Positions 1-8,961 of a DNA stretch of 64,000 bases are shown here, piece after piece (position 1 is the first letter of the stretch; each line of letters starts with the position of its first letter). Source of the stretch: Tabrizicola_A sp965284335 (GTDB taxonomy: Bacteria; Pseudomonadota; Alphaproteobacteria; Rhodobacterales; Rhodobacteraceae); the NCBI RefSeq assembly GCF_965284335.1, contig NZ_OZ260076.1; one strand, given 5' to 3'. Below the pieces are notes generated by a model. It ran no database searches. It saw nothing but the letters and a program-made list of their open reading frames with translations, and was not told the DNA's origin. A program made the position numbers and the translations under genes.

Positions 1-1043
1 TGACCGCTGCGCTGACCGTGGGCCAAATGCTGGGCGGTATTGATGGCAAACGGCTGATGACCGCCTTTCAGGCGGGCGTCGAGGTGGAAAGCAAAATCTC
101 GGAATGGATGCTGCCGCAACATTATCTGAGCGGCAAGCACAGCTCTGGCACAGTGGGCACCTTTGGCGCCTTTGCCGCCGCCGCATGGCTTTTGGGCCTA
201 AAGGGCCGGGAACTGCGCCATGGCTTTGGCATCGCCGCCAGCTTCGCCTCGGGCATTCGGTGCAATTTTGGCACCATGACAAAGCCCCTGCATGTGGGCC
301 GCGCCAGCGAAAACGGCGTAACGGCGGCGCTTTTGGCCAAACGCGGCTATACCGCCGACCCCGCAGCGCTCGACGGGCCATGGGGCTTTTTGGCCGTGAT
401 GGGCGGCGGCGTCAGCCCCGAGAAAATGGCCCAAGGCTTTGGCAAAACCTGGTCGATTGTCGAGCCGGGCGTGTCGATCAAACCCTATCCTTGCGGGATC
501 CTGACCCATCCCACGATGGACCTGATGCTGCGCTTGGTGACCGAGGCCGATGTCAAACCCGAAGAGATCGAAACCATCTCGATCCATGCCGGAACCAATA
601 TCCTCAAACCCATCCGCTACCCCATCGCCAGCAATCACCTTGAAGCGAAATTCTCGCTGCCCGCCGAAGTGTCGATGATCGCGCTGGTGCGCCAAGCGGG
701 CAAACGCGAATTCTCCGATGAATTTGTCGCCTCCAGCGCAATGCAAGACATGCAGCGGCGGGTGAAAACCCAGTTTGATCCCAAGATCGAAGCGATGGGC
801 TTTGACAAGGTCCGCTCGCGCATCACGATCCATCGCAAGGATGGCAGCCTGGTCGAAGGCTGGGCCGACGAACGCTATCGCGGCGGCCCCGACAATCCGA
901 TGACCGATGCCGAGGTCGAGGCCAAGATGCGCTCGTGCTGCGCCGGGGTGCTGGACAGCGCCGCCCAAGATCGGCTGATCGCCGCCGTCTGGGGCATCGA
1001 ATCTGCCGCAGATGCCAGCGCGATTGTGGGTCTGATGCCCTAA
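1..1043 (+). CDS. MmgE/PrpD family protein (5' end missing)
   Basis: This is the C-terminal 346 residues of a protein of the MmgE/PrpD family, whose members include 2-methylcitrate dehydratase and cis-aconitate decarboxylase. The reading frame is open from base 3, so the start lies left of the window. The GTG at 18 is internal and not a real start. Family-like features are the helical N-terminal part (SGKHSSGTVGTFGAFAAAA) and the conserved IKPYPCGILTHPTMD segment in the middle. No propionate-pathway gene (prpB, prpC) is next to it, so the substrate cannot be named. Confident family call, unknown substrate. Confidence 0.85.
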   Translation, partial: TAALTVGQMLGGIDGKRLMTAFQAGVEVESKISEWMLPQHYLSGKHSSGTVGTFGAFAAAAWLLGLKGRELRHGFGIAASFASGIRCNFGTMTKPLHVGRASENGVTAALLAKRGYTADPAALDGPWGFLAVMGGGVSPEKMAQGFGKTWSIVEPGVSIKPYPCGILTHPTMDLMLRLVTEADVKPEEIETISIHAGTNILKPIRYPIASNHLEAKFSLPAEVSMIALVRQAGKREFSDEFVASSAMQDMQRRVKTQFDPKIEAMGFDKVRSRITIHRKDGSLVEGWADERYRGGPDNPMTDAEVEAKMRSCCAGVLDSAAQDRLIAAVWGIESAADASAIVGLMP

Positions 1044-1175
1044 GGCAGCGCAAAACGGGGCTAACCCTTACAATCGCCCGCTTTGCGAACTGGCGTTGAA
1101 TTGGGGATTTAGACCAAGATGAAAGGGCTTGCGCCTTGCGAAATACTCCGCGGGGGTGAATGGCCGCAGGCCAGA

Positions 1176-1198
1176 GGGGGGCGCGCAGCCCCCCTTTT
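1176..1198 (+). terminator. Rho-independent terminator candidate
   Basis: Seven-base-pair stem GGGGGGC / GCCCCCC with a five-base loop, followed by TTTT. It lies 130 bases after the MmgE/PrpD stop codon and before accD, so it probably ends transcription of the upstream gene. Confidence 0.6.
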
Positions 1199-1300
1199 GC
1201 GCCCCACCAATGCGCGGCCTTGCCCAAAGCATCCCACGGCGTTGCAATTCGCCCCCCCTAAGGCTATCTGAAAGCCTGAAATGACCGCAGGGCATAGGCG

Positions 1301-2212
1301 ATGAACTGGATTTCGAATTACGTCCGACCAAAGATCAACTCGCTGTTTTCGCGCCGCGAGGTGCCGGAAAACCTGTGGACCAAATGCTCTGAATGCGGAA
1401 CCATGCTGTTTCACCGCGAATTGGCGGGCAATCTGAATGTCTGCACGTCCTGCGATCATCACATGGCGATCACGCCGCGGGACCGGTTCACCAGCCTCTT
1501 TGACGGCGGGATTTTCACCGAGGTGAAGGTGCCCGAACCCGCCGCCGACCCTTTGCATTTCCGCGATCAAAAGAAATATCCCGACCGGCTTAAGGCCGCG
1601 CAAAAGGCCAGTGGCGAGCGTGAGGCGATGCTGGTGGTCGAGGGCGAGATGGGCCGCACCCCGATTGTCGCGGCGGCGCAGGATTTCAGCTTTATGGCAG
1701 GCTCCATGGGCCTTTACGTCGGCAATGCCATTCTGGCGGGGGCCGAGCGGGCGGTGCAGCTAAGGCGGCCTTTCGTGCTGTTTTCCGCCGCAGGCGGGGC
1801 GCGGATGCAGGAAGGCATCCTGTCACTCATGCAGATGCCGCGCACCACGGTTGCGGTGCAGATGTTGAAAGAGGCGGGGCTGCCCTATATCGTCGTCCTG
1901 ACCCATCCGACCACCGGGGGTGTCACCGCAAGCTATGCCATGCTGGGCGATGTGCAGATTGCCGAGCCTAATGCTCTGATCGGCTTTGCCGGTGCCCGGG
2001 TGATCGAACAGACCATCCGCGAAAAGCTGCCCGAAGGCTTCCAGCGCGCCGAATACCTGCTGGATCACGGCATGCTGGATCGGGTGACGCATCGCAAGGC
2101 GATGCGGGATGAGCTGATCACCATCCTGCGCATGCTGAGCGGGCTTTCCCCTGCCGTGAAGGGCGATCTGCCCGCGCCCGGCGATCTGGCGGTGGCGGCT
2201 GACGCGACATGA
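1301..2212 (+). CDS. accD: Acetyl-CoA carboxylase carboxyltransferase subunit beta
   Basis: AccD forms, with AccA, the carboxyltransferase half of acetyl-CoA carboxylase. It moves the carboxyl group from biotin to acetyl-CoA to make malonyl-CoA, the first committed step of fatty acid synthesis in the cytoplasm. The 303-residue length is normal. The N-terminal zinc ribbon is complete, with cysteines 29, 32, 48 and 51 (CSEC and CTSC pairs), and the crotonase-like carboxyltransferase core follows (SAAGGARMQEG, TTGGVTAS). The stop codon overlaps the folC start by four bases (ATGA), so the two genes are translationally coupled. This accD-folC order is common in alphaproteobacteria. Confidence 0.97.
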   Translation: MNWISNYVRPKINSLFSRREVPENLWTKCSECGTMLFHRELAGNLNVCTSCDHHMAITPRDRFTSLFDGGIFTEVKVPEPAADPLHFRDQKKYPDRLKAAQKASGEREAMLVVEGEMGRTPIVAAAQDFSFMAGSMGLYVGNAILAGAERAVQLRRPFVLFSAAGGARMQEGILSLMQMPRTTVAVQMLKEAGLPYIVVLTHPTTGGVTASYAMLGDVQIAEPNALIGFAGARVIEQTIREKLPEGFQRAEYLLDHGMLDRVTHRKAMRDELITILRMLSGLSPAVKGDLPAPGDLAVAADAT

Positions 2213-3477
2213 GCAGTTCTGATCTGATCCTTGAACGGATGATGACCCTGCACCCCAAGGTCATTGATTTGACCATGGACCGTGTGCATCGGCTTTTGGC
2301 CACCTTGGGCAACCCGGAACGGTCTTTGCCCCCGGTGATCCACATCGCGGGAACCAATGGCAAAGGCAGCACGCAGGCGATGATCCGCGCAGGGTTTGAG
2401 GCGGGCGGGGCTAAGGTGCACGCCTATACCTCGCCACATCTGGCGCGGTTTCACGAACGCATCCGGCTGGCGAGCGAGCTGATTTCCGAACCTGCGCTGA
2501 CCGCACTTTTGGATGAATGTGTCGCCGCCAATGGCCTTGACGAGATTACCTTTTTCGAAATCACCACCTGCGCGGCCTTTCTGGCCTTTTCGCGCACGCC
2601 TGCCGATTTCACCCTGCTTGAGGTGGGTTTGGGCGGGCGGCTGGATGCCACCAATGTCGTGGACAGCCCGGCGCTGACCATCATCACGCCTGTCTCGCTG
2701 GACCATCAGCAATATCTGGGCGAGACCCTGCCCGAGATTGCCGGGGAAAAGGCCGGGATCATCAAGCGCGGCGTGCCGGTGATTGTGGGCCCGCAGGACG
2801 AGGCCGGGCTTGCCGTGATCGAGGCACGCGCCGCGCGTCTGGGCGCGCCGGTGCTGGCCTATGGGCAGCATTGGCATGTCAGCGAAGAGCGCGGGCGGCT
2901 GGTGTTTCAGGATGAAAACGGCCTTCTCGACCTGCCCCTGCCCAACCTGCCCGGCCCGTTTCAGGTGCAAAACGCTGGCGCCGCAATTGCCGCCCTGCGC
3001 GCGCTGGGCCGCGACGAGGCGGCTTGCGAGGCAGCGGTGACCAGCGCCTATTGGCCCGCCCGCATGCAGCGCCTGCGCCATGGTCCCTTGGTGGAAAGCG
3101 CGCCGCAGGTGGAACTCTGGCTTGACGGTGGCCATAACCCGGCAGGCGGCGAGGCGGTGGCGGCAACGCTGGCGCGGATGCCCAAGCGTGAGACCTATCT
3201 GATCTGCGGCATGCTGAACACCAAGGATGTCACCGGCTATATGCGCCCGCTCTCGGGCCATGCCACGCGGCTTTATGGTGTCTCGATCCCCGGTGAGAAA
3301 AACACCCTGCCCGGCGAGGTGACCGCCGAAGCCGCGCAGAACGCAGGGATCAGCGCCACCACCGCGCCATCGGTGGCCGAGGCTTTGGCCACGATTGCCG
3401 CGACCGCGCCCGATGCGCGGGTGCTGATCTGCGGCTCGCTCTATCTGGCGGGCAGCATCCTGCGCGACAACGGCTAG
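2209..3477 (+). CDS. folC: Bifunctional dihydrofolate/folylpolyglutamate synthase
   Basis: FolC is the ATP-dependent cytoplasmic ligase that adds glutamate to dihydropteroate, and later to folates. The 422-residue protein has the Mur-ligase-like P-loop HIAGTNGKGST at residues 45-55, the TSPHLARFHERI segment just after it, and the LEVGLGGRLDATNVV block. The C-terminal part contains LDGGHNPAGGEA, typical of this ligase family. The start codon overlaps the accD stop (ATGA), and the ribosome binding site would sit inside accD. Confidence 0.95.
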   Translation: MSSSDLILERMMTLHPKVIDLTMDRVHRLLATLGNPERSLPPVIHIAGTNGKGSTQAMIRAGFEAGGAKVHAYTSPHLARFHERIRLASELISEPALTALLDECVAANGLDEITFFEITTCAAFLAFSRTPADFTLLEVGLGGRLDATNVVDSPALTIITPVSLDHQQYLGETLPEIAGEKAGIIKRGVPVIVGPQDEAGLAVIEARAARLGAPVLAYGQHWHVSEERGRLVFQDENGLLDLPLPNLPGPFQVQNAGAAIAALRALGRDEAACEAAVTSAYWPARMQRLRHGPLVESAPQVELWLDGGHNPAGGEAVAATLARMPKRETYLICGMLNTKDVTGYMRPLSGHATRLYGVSIPGEKNTLPGEVTAEAAQNAGISATTAPSVAEALATIAATAPDARVLICGSLYLAGSILRDNG

Positions 3478-3538
3478 GCCCCAATCTGAACCTTCGCGGC
3501 GTGGGTGCCGAGGAAAAGCGCCCGCGCCTTCTGGACTT

Positions 3539-3554
3539 GGGGGGCCGAACCCCC
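3539..3554 (+). other. G/C hairpin just upstream of smpB
   Basis: GGGGG-CCGAA-CCCCC can form a short strong stem ending 15 bases before the smpB start. The short TATTT that follows makes a folC terminator possible. Because it sits so close to the start it could equally affect smpB translation. Weak evidence for either. Confidence 0.3.
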
Positions 3555-3569
3555 TATTTCGGGGCCACC

Positions 3570-4049
3570 ATGGCCAAACTGTCTGATCCCAACAACAAGC
3601 TGATTGCCGAAAATCGCCGGGCGCGGTTCGATTACCATATCGAATCCGATCTGGAGGCTGGGATCATGCTGCTTGGGTCCGAGGTGAAAAGCCTGCGCCA
3701 AGGTGGATCAAACATTGCCGACAGCTATGCCAGCATTGAAAACGGCGAATTATGGCTGATCAACAGCTATATCGCGCCCTATTTGCAGGCCAAAACCTGG
3801 GGCCATGAAGAACGCCGCCATCGCAAGCTTTTGGTCAGCCGCAAGGAGCTTTCGCGGCTGTGGAATGCGGTGGGCCGCGAGGGCATGACGCTGGTGCCGT
3901 TGAAATGGTATTTCAACGATCGGGGCATGGTGAAGGTCAAGCTGGGCGTGGCCAAGGGCAAGAAGGTGGCGGACAAGCGCGAAACCTCGGCCAAGCGCGA
4001 CTGGGACCGCCAAAAGGCGCGGCTGCTGAAGCAAAACAACCGCGATTAA
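3570..4049 (+). CDS. smpB: SsrA-binding protein SmpB
   Basis: SmpB binds transfer-messenger RNA and carries it to stalled ribosomes for trans-translation. From the ATG at 3570 the protein has 159 residues, the usual length. The same frame is open upstream to 3501, but the first 23 residues there do not look like SmpB, whereas MAKLSDPNNKLIAENRRARF is the normal N terminus. Conserved blocks are DYHIESDLEAGIMLLGSEVKS, the central IAPY segment and the basic C-terminal tail (KGKKVADKRET then many Lys/Arg). No ssrA gene was seen in the window. No strong Shine-Dalgarno sequence precedes 3570. Confidence 0.95.
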   Translation: MAKLSDPNNKLIAENRRARFDYHIESDLEAGIMLLGSEVKSLRQGGSNIADSYASIENGELWLINSYIAPYLQAKTWGHEERRHRKLLVSRKELSRLWNAVGREGMTLVPLKWYFNDRGMVKVKLGVAKGKKVADKRETSAKRDWDRQKARLLKQNNRD

Positions 4050-4183
4050 GGCCGCGCTTTTGCCCCGGGGCGGGTAAGATTGCGCCAGATTTCCCCCTAG
4101 TCGGACATGCGATCCCGGATCACAACCGCCTCTGCGGAGACCTTTGCACAGATGCGAGGGCCGAACAGGGAAGGATGCATTTC

Positions 4184-4474
4184 ATGGAACTTATCATTCA
4201 ACTGATTGCAGGCGCCATTGGTGGCAACGCGGCGGGCGCGGTGCTGAAAGGCCAAAGCCTTGGCACGCTGGGCAACTCGCTGGCGGGTGTTTTGGGGGGC
4301 GGGCTGGGTGGCCAGATTTTGGGCATGATCGGGGGCGGGGCCGCTGCCGCGGGGGCGGCTGCGGGCGGTGGTATGGACATCGGCGCGATCATTGGCGCGC
4401 TGGCCTCGGGCGGCGTGGGGGGTGGTGCCTTGATGGCGGCCATCGGTGTCGTGAAGGGCATGATGAAAAAGTAA
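4184..4474 (+). CDS. Small glycine/alanine-rich protein of unknown function
   Basis: This 96-residue protein begins MELIIQLIAGAIGGNAAGAV. The start at 4184 is preceded at a good distance by GGGAAGGA (4168-4175); an in-frame ATG at 4175 overlaps that site and is less likely. The sequence is almost entirely Gly, Ala, Leu, Ile and Met with repeated small-residue spacing (GGGLGGQILGMIGGG, ASGGVGGGALMAA) and ends in MMKK. This suggests tightly packed membrane helices of the glycine-zipper kind. No enzymatic motif is visible. It stands alone between smpB and sseA. Function unknown. Confidence 0.75.
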   Translation: MELIIQLIAGAIGGNAAGAVLKGQSLGTLGNSLAGVLGGGLGGQILGMIGGGAAAAGAAAGGGMDIGAIIGALASGGVGGGALMAAIGVVKGMMKK

Positions 4475-4571
4475 GAAAACAGGCGCGGGGCCAGTGCTTT
4501 GGCCCTGCGCGACCCTTGCGGCAAAGGCGCCCTTCGGGTTAGGTGCAAAGCATCCCTGACAGGAGACGCCG

Positions 4572-5426
4572 ATGACCCTCACCGACGATCCCAAAACGCT
4601 TGTGTCAACCGACTGGCTGGCGGCGCATTTGAAAGACCCCGATCTGCGGGTGATTGATGCCAGCTGGTATCTGCCCGAAATGGCCCGCGAAGCAAAGGCG
4701 GAGTATCAGGCCGCCCATATCCCCGGCGCGCGGTTCTTTGACATTGACGAGATCACCGACAGCCGGTCAAACCTGCCCCACATGGCCCCGCCGCCAGAAA
4801 AATTCATGTCGCGGATGCGCGCCATGGGCATTGGCGATGGGCATCAGGTGGTGGTCTATGACGGGATGGGCCTGTTTTCCGCCGCGCGTGTGTGGTGGAC
4901 CTTTCGGTTGATGGGCAAGATGGATGTGGCCGTTCTGGACGGCGGACTGCCAAAGTGGCGCGCCGAGGGCCGCGAGATTGAAGACATGCCCCCCATCCTG
5001 CGTGACCGTCACATGACCGTCAGCCGCCAGCACGCGCTGGTCAAGGATGTGACGCAGGTGGCCCATGCCGCCAAGCTGGCCGAGGCCGAGATCATCGACG
5101 CCCGCAGCGCAGCGCGGTTCAAGGGCGAGGCACCCGAACCCCGGCCCGGCCTGCGCGCGGGCCATATTCCGGGGTCAAAGAACGTGCCGTTTTCCACGCT
5201 GTTGAACGCCGATGGCACGATGAAATCTGTGGCCGAGCTGCGCGCGCTGTTTGAGGCGGCGGGCGTGAACCTGACCAAACCCGCCATCACCACCTGCGGC
5301 TCGGGCGTCACCGCCGCCGTTCTGTCGCTGGCGCTGGAACGGCTGGGCCATAAAAACCATGCGCTTTATGACGGCTCTTGGGCCGAATGGGGCATGTATG
5401 AGGATTTGGCAGTCGAGAAAGGCTGA
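4572..5426 (+). CDS. sseA: 3-mercaptopyruvate sulfurtransferase
   Basis: This two-domain rhodanese of 284 residues transfers sulfur from 3-mercaptopyruvate to a thiol or cyanide acceptor. The catalytic loop is in the second domain: CGSGVTA with the cysteine at residue 242. The CG-S-G-V-T form is typical of mercaptopyruvate rather than thiosulfate sulfurtransferases. The first, inactive rhodanese domain covers about residues 10-140 and contains AHIPGARFFDIDEI. AGGAG at 4560-4564 supports the start. The aminotransferase gene starts six bases after the stop, suggesting joint use of cysteine transamination and desulfuration. Confidence 0.92.
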   Translation: MTLTDDPKTLVSTDWLAAHLKDPDLRVIDASWYLPEMAREAKAEYQAAHIPGARFFDIDEITDSRSNLPHMAPPPEKFMSRMRAMGIGDGHQVVVYDGMGLFSAARVWWTFRLMGKMDVAVLDGGLPKWRAEGREIEDMPPILRDRHMTVSRQHALVKDVTQVAHAAKLAEAEIIDARSAARFKGEAPEPRPGLRAGHIPGSKNVPFSTLLNADGTMKSVAELRALFEAAGVNLTKPAITTCGSGVTAAVLSLALERLGHKNHALYDGSWAEWGMYEDLAVEKG

Positions 5427-5432
5427 AACGGA

Positions 5433-6611
5433 ATGCTGGAAACCCTGAACCCCCAGCCGCAGGACAAGATCCTGCAACTGATCGCGATGTATCGTGACGA
5501 TCCGCGCGCGGACAAGATCGACCTTGGGGTTGGGGTCTACAAAGACGCCACCGGGCTGACCCCGGTGATGCGCGCGGTGAAGGCCGCCGAAAAGCGGCTG
5601 TGGGAGGTGGAGACCACCAAGACCTATACCGGTCTGGCCGGAGAGCCTGCCTTTAACGCCGCCATGGTGCAGATGATTTTGGGCGCGGGTTATACCGACC
5701 GCGCGGCAAGTGTGGCCACGCCGGGCGGCACCGGGGCCATCCGTCAGGCGCTGGAACTGATCCGCATGTCCGCGCCCGGCGCCACGGTTTGGCTGTCGAA
5801 CCCCACTTGGCCGAACCACCCGTCGATCATCAAATACCTTGGCATGCCCATGGCCGAATACCGCTATTTCGACGCTGCCACCCGGGGCGTCGATTTTGCC
5901 GGGCTGATCGAGGATCTCGGCCGGGTTAAGGCGGGCGATGCGGTGCTGCTGCACGGCTGCTGCCACAACCCCACCGGGGCCAATCTGACGCTGGCGCAAT
6001 GGGCAGAAGTGGTGGCGCTGCTGCAAGCGCGCGGCGCGGTGCCCTTTGTGGATCTGGCCTATCAGGGCTTTGGCGACGGTCTGGAAGAGGATGCGGCGGC
6101 CACCCGGATGATCGCAGATGCCTTCCCCGAGGTGCTGATTGCCGCCTCGTGCAGCAAGAATTTCGGCATCTACCGCGAGCGGACGGGTGTGCTGATCGCC
6201 CTGACCAGCCCCGACCGCAAGGCGGTGGTGCAGGGCAATCTGGCTTTCCTGAACCGCCAGAATTACAGCTTCCCCCCCGATCATGGTGCACGGCTGGTGA
6301 CGATGATCTTGGAAGACGACGGCTTGCGCGCCGATTGGAAGGCGGAACTCGAAGAGGTGCGGCGGAACATGCTGACCCTGCGCGAGACCCTTGCCGCCGA
6401 GCTGCGCAAGGCCACCAATTCTGACCGCTTTGATTTTGTGGCCACCCACCGCGGCATGTTTAGCCGTTTGGGCCTGACCGAGGCGCAGGTGAACACCCTG
6501 CGCGAAGCCCATGGCATCTATATGGTCGGCGACAGCCGCATCAACATTGCCGGGCTGAACGCGCGCACCGTGCCGATCCTCGCTGCCGCCATCGCGCAGG
6601 TCATCGGCTAA
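5433..6611 (+). CDS. Class I aspartate/aromatic amino acid aminotransferase
   Basis: A pyridoxal-phosphate aminotransferase of 392 residues in the aspartate/tyrosine aminotransferase subfamily. Visible features are the N-terminal DLGVGVYKDATG, the HGCCHNPTGANLT block that holds the cofactor, FVDLAYQGFGDGLEED and the Schiff-base lysine at residue 242 in SCSKNFGIYRERTG. The fold-type I C-terminal arginine region is near MVGDSRINIAGLN. It could act on aspartate, aromatic amino acids or cysteine. Its position right behind sseA favours a role in making 3-mercaptopyruvate from cysteine, which is inference. Symbols aspC or tyrB cannot be chosen from sequence alone. Confidence 0.9.
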   Translation: MLETLNPQPQDKILQLIAMYRDDPRADKIDLGVGVYKDATGLTPVMRAVKAAEKRLWEVETTKTYTGLAGEPAFNAAMVQMILGAGYTDRAASVATPGGTGAIRQALELIRMSAPGATVWLSNPTWPNHPSIIKYLGMPMAEYRYFDAATRGVDFAGLIEDLGRVKAGDAVLLHGCCHNPTGANLTLAQWAEVVALLQARGAVPFVDLAYQGFGDGLEEDAAATRMIADAFPEVLIAASCSKNFGIYRERTGVLIALTSPDRKAVVQGNLAFLNRQNYSFPPDHGARLVTMILEDDGLRADWKAELEEVRRNMLTLRETLAAELRKATNSDRFDFVATHRGMFSRLGLTEAQVNTLREAHGIYMVGDSRINIAGLNARTVPILAAAIAQVIG

Positions 6612-6614
6612 GAC

Positions 6615-7493
6615 ATGCTCGCCATCGTCCTGTCGCTGGGCGCGGCACTGGCCTTTTCGCTGGCCGCCATGCTGATCAACACGCTTGCGGGCCGGGTCAC
6701 GGTCTTTCAACTGGCGCGCTGGCAGATGAGCATGGCCTTTGTGCTAACCGCCCTGGCCTCGCTGGCCTTGGGTGGCTGGGCGACGGTGGCGCCGTGGCAG
6801 TTTTGGTTCCTTGCCGCGTCGTCGGTGATCGGGATCATGCTGGCCTCGACCACCTATTTCGCCGCGATCTATGCGGCAGGGCCGCGGCTGACGGCGCTGT
6901 TGTTCTCGTTGGCCGCGCCCTTTGCGGTGATTGAAGGCTGGCTCTTTTTGGATGAGGCGCTGAGCCTTGGCCAATTGTCCGGCATCGGGCTGATCCTTGG
7001 CGGCATTGTGCTGGCGATTGTGGCGGCAGGTGACACCCACCCCGATGACGCGCCACGCCGTCCGCTGTGGCAGGGCGTGATGCTGGGCGTCATCACAGCA
7101 CTTGGCCAAGCCACCGGCAGCCTTTTGGCCCGCCCGGCGATGGAGGCGGGGGTAGAGCCGTTGACCGCCATGGCCATCCGCTCTGGCCTTGGGGCGGCGT
7201 TTTTCATTGCGCTGATGGTCTTTCCCTTTGCCCGCGCCGCGCGGCTGCCCACGGGGTCAGAGCTGCGCACCGTGGGGTGGTCGGCGTTCTTTGGCATGTT
7301 TCTGGGCATGTCTTTGATGATGGCGGCGCTGAGCAGCGGCGATGTGGGCATTGTGTCCACCCTCACCTCCACCACGCCCATCTTGATCCTGCCGATGCTG
7401 TGGTTCACCACCCGCCGCGCCCCGACACCCGGCGCATGGGCAGGCGCGGTGCTGGCGGTGGCGGGCACGGCGCTGATCTCGATGGCGGCCTGA
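6615..7493 (+). CDS. DMT family transporter (EamA domains)
   Basis: A 292-residue inner-membrane protein with about ten hydrophobic segments arranged as two EamA repeats, the pattern of the drug/metabolite transporter superfamily. The repeat boundary is near residue 140, at the hydrophilic stretch DTHPDDAPRR. It begins three bases after the aminotransferase stop, so it is probably the last gene of the sseA operon. Export or import of amino acids or related metabolites is usual in this family, but the substrate cannot be read from the sequence. Confidence 0.85.
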   Translation: MLAIVLSLGAALAFSLAAMLINTLAGRVTVFQLARWQMSMAFVLTALASLALGGWATVAPWQFWFLAASSVIGIMLASTTYFAAIYAAGPRLTALLFSLAAPFAVIEGWLFLDEALSLGQLSGIGLILGGIVLAIVAAGDTHPDDAPRRPLWQGVMLGVITALGQATGSLLARPAMEAGVEPLTAMAIRSGLGAAFFIALMVFPFARAARLPTGSELRTVGWSAFFGMFLGMSLMMAALSSGDVGIVSTLTSTTPILILPMLWFTTRRAPTPGAWAGAVLAVAGTALISMAA

Positions 7494-7552
7494 TCTCGTC
7501 GTCGACGTCGTCGCTCCTCGACGAGCCGCCGCAGGCGGACGAGGAGAGATAG
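7494..7552 (+). repeat. TCG-rich intergenic hairpin
   Basis: This stretch is dominated by TCG/CGA trinucleotides and folds as nested arms: CTCCTCG (7514-7520) with CGAGGAG (7540-7546) enclosing CCGCC-GCA-GGCGG. It lies just before the bidirectional terminator. A similar TCG-rich stem is found at 18266-18326. Confidence 0.45.
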
Positions 7553-7580
7553 AAAAAGGCCCGCCTGAGGCGGGCCTTTT
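7553..7580. terminator. Bidirectional Rho-independent terminator
   Basis: AAAAA, a perfect eight-base stem GGCCCGCC / GGCGGGCC with a TGA loop, then TTTT. It lies between the convergent DMT transporter gene (plus) and amtB (minus) and can terminate both. Confidence 0.9.
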
Positions 7581-7599
7581 CTTTGCCATAGGGGCAAGA

Positions 7600-8949
7600 T
7601 CAGCCGTGATAGGCCTGCTCACCATGGGCGGTCAGGTCAAGACCCTGACGCTCGGTGTCATTGTCCACACGCAGGCCGATGGTCATGTCAATCGCCTTGA
7701 ACAGGATGAAGGACACCACACCCGACCAGACGATGGTGATCAAGACACCCTCGATCTGCACCCAAAGCTGCGGCAGCATCGCATAGTCTTCGCCCTGGAT
7801 CCCGCCAAAGCTTGCCGCTGCAAAGACGCCGGTCAGCACCGCGCCGACGATGCCGGCAACGCCATGGATGCCAAAGACGTCAAGGCTATCGTCATACTTC
7901 ATCTTCTGCTTCACCACGGTGACGAAGAAATAGCTGGCAACCGTCGCAATCACACCCAGCGCAATCGCCCCCATCGGGCCGACAAAGCCGCAGGCCGGGG
8001 TGATGGCGACAAGACCGGTGATCATGCCCGAGGCCGCACCCAGCATCGACGCCTTGCCACGCTGCATGGCTTCGATCCCACACCAGGCCACAGTGGCGGC
8101 GGCCGTGGCGATAAAGGTGTTGATCATGGCAAGCGCCGCACCACCATTGGCCTCAAGGTTCGAGCCGACGTTAAAGCCGAACCAGCCGACCCACAGCATC
8201 GAAGCACCGATCATGGTCATCACCATCGAATGGGGTGCCATGTTTTCCTTGCCATAGCCAATGCGCGGACCGATCACCAAAGCACCGACCAAAGCTGCAA
8301 CACCGGCATTGATGTGAACCACGGTGCCACCAGCGAAGTCGAACGCGCCCTTGGCAAAGAGATAGCCGCTCGCGTCCCAAACCATATGGGCAATCGGGAA
8401 ATACGAGAAGGTTGCCCACAGCACCGAGAACACCAAAACCGCCTTGAACTTCACCCGCTCGGCAAAGGCACCGATGATCAGCGCAGGCGTGATGGCGGCA
8501 AAGGTCATCTGGAAGGCGATGAACAGATATTCCGGGATCACATAGCCCTCGCTAAAGGTCGCGGCCATGCTGTCCATCGTCACGCCGGACAGGAACAGCT
8601 TACCCGTTCCACCCCACCAAGGGCTGGTCGAGCCGCCAAAGGCAAAGGAGTAGCCATAGACCACCCAGACGATCATCATCACACAGGCGATGGTCGTGGT
8701 CTGCATCAGGATCGACAGCATGTTCTTCGAACGCACCAAGCCGCCGTAGAACAGCGCAAGGCCCGGCAGGGTCATGAACAGCACCAGAACGGTCGAGACC
8801 ATCATCCAGCTGACATCGCCCTTGTCCATGACAGGTGCCGCAGCCTCGGCGACGGTTTCAACCGCTTCCACCGCTTCGGTGGTGGCTTCCTGTGCCCAAG
8901 CGGGCAAGGCCGCGAGCAGGGACGCCGTGGAAAGCATCAGTTTTTTCAT
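7600..8949 (-). CDS. amtB: Ammonium transporter
   Basis: AmtB is the trimeric inner-membrane ammonium channel. The 449-residue protein has an N-terminal signal peptide (MKKLMLSTASLLAALPAWA, likely cleaved before QE), then eleven membrane segments. Family blocks are LFYGGLVRSKN, the pore segment with FAGGTVVHINAGVAALVGA, and FGIHGVAGIVGAVLTGVFA, which carries a pore histidine. The C-terminal tail ends in a hydrophilic regulatory segment where GlnK would bind. It lies 12 bases after glnK, the classic glnK-amtB operon. The shared terminator is at 7553-7580. Confidence 0.97.
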   Translation of the reverse strand: MKKLMLSTASLLAALPAWAQEATTEAVEAVETVAEAAAPVMDKGDVSWMMVSTVLVLFMTLPGLALFYGGLVRSKNMLSILMQTTTIACVMMIVWVVYGYSFAFGGSTSPWWGGTGKLFLSGVTMDSMAATFSEGYVIPEYLFIAFQMTFAAITPALIIGAFAERVKFKAVLVFSVLWATFSYFPIAHMVWDASGYLFAKGAFDFAGGTVVHINAGVAALVGALVIGPRIGYGKENMAPHSMVMTMIGASMLWVGWFGFNVGSNLEANGGAALAMINTFIATAAATVAWCGIEAMQRGKASMLGAASGMITGLVAITPACGFVGPMGAIALGVIATVASYFFVTVVKQKMKYDDSLDVFGIHGVAGIVGAVLTGVFAAASFGGIQGEDYAMLPQLWVQIEGVLITIVWSGVVSFILFKAIDMTIGLRVDNDTERQGLDLTAHGEQAYHG

Positions 8950-8961
8950 CTCGGTTCCCCC

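Noticed and set aside
485..500. CCTATCCTTGCGGGAT resembles the left part of the exopolysaccharide palindrome
   Set aside because: It lies inside the MmgE/PrpD coding region, encoding YPCGI, and lacks the GATAGG right half. Treated as coincidence.
198..968. Long minus-strand open frame opposite the MmgE/PrpD gene
   Set aside because: Composition reflects a shadow of the real gene on the other strand; no recognisable domain and no ribosome site.
3501..3569. N-terminal extension of smpB
   Set aside because: The extra 23 residues do not match SmpB and MAKLSDPNNK is the family N terminus.
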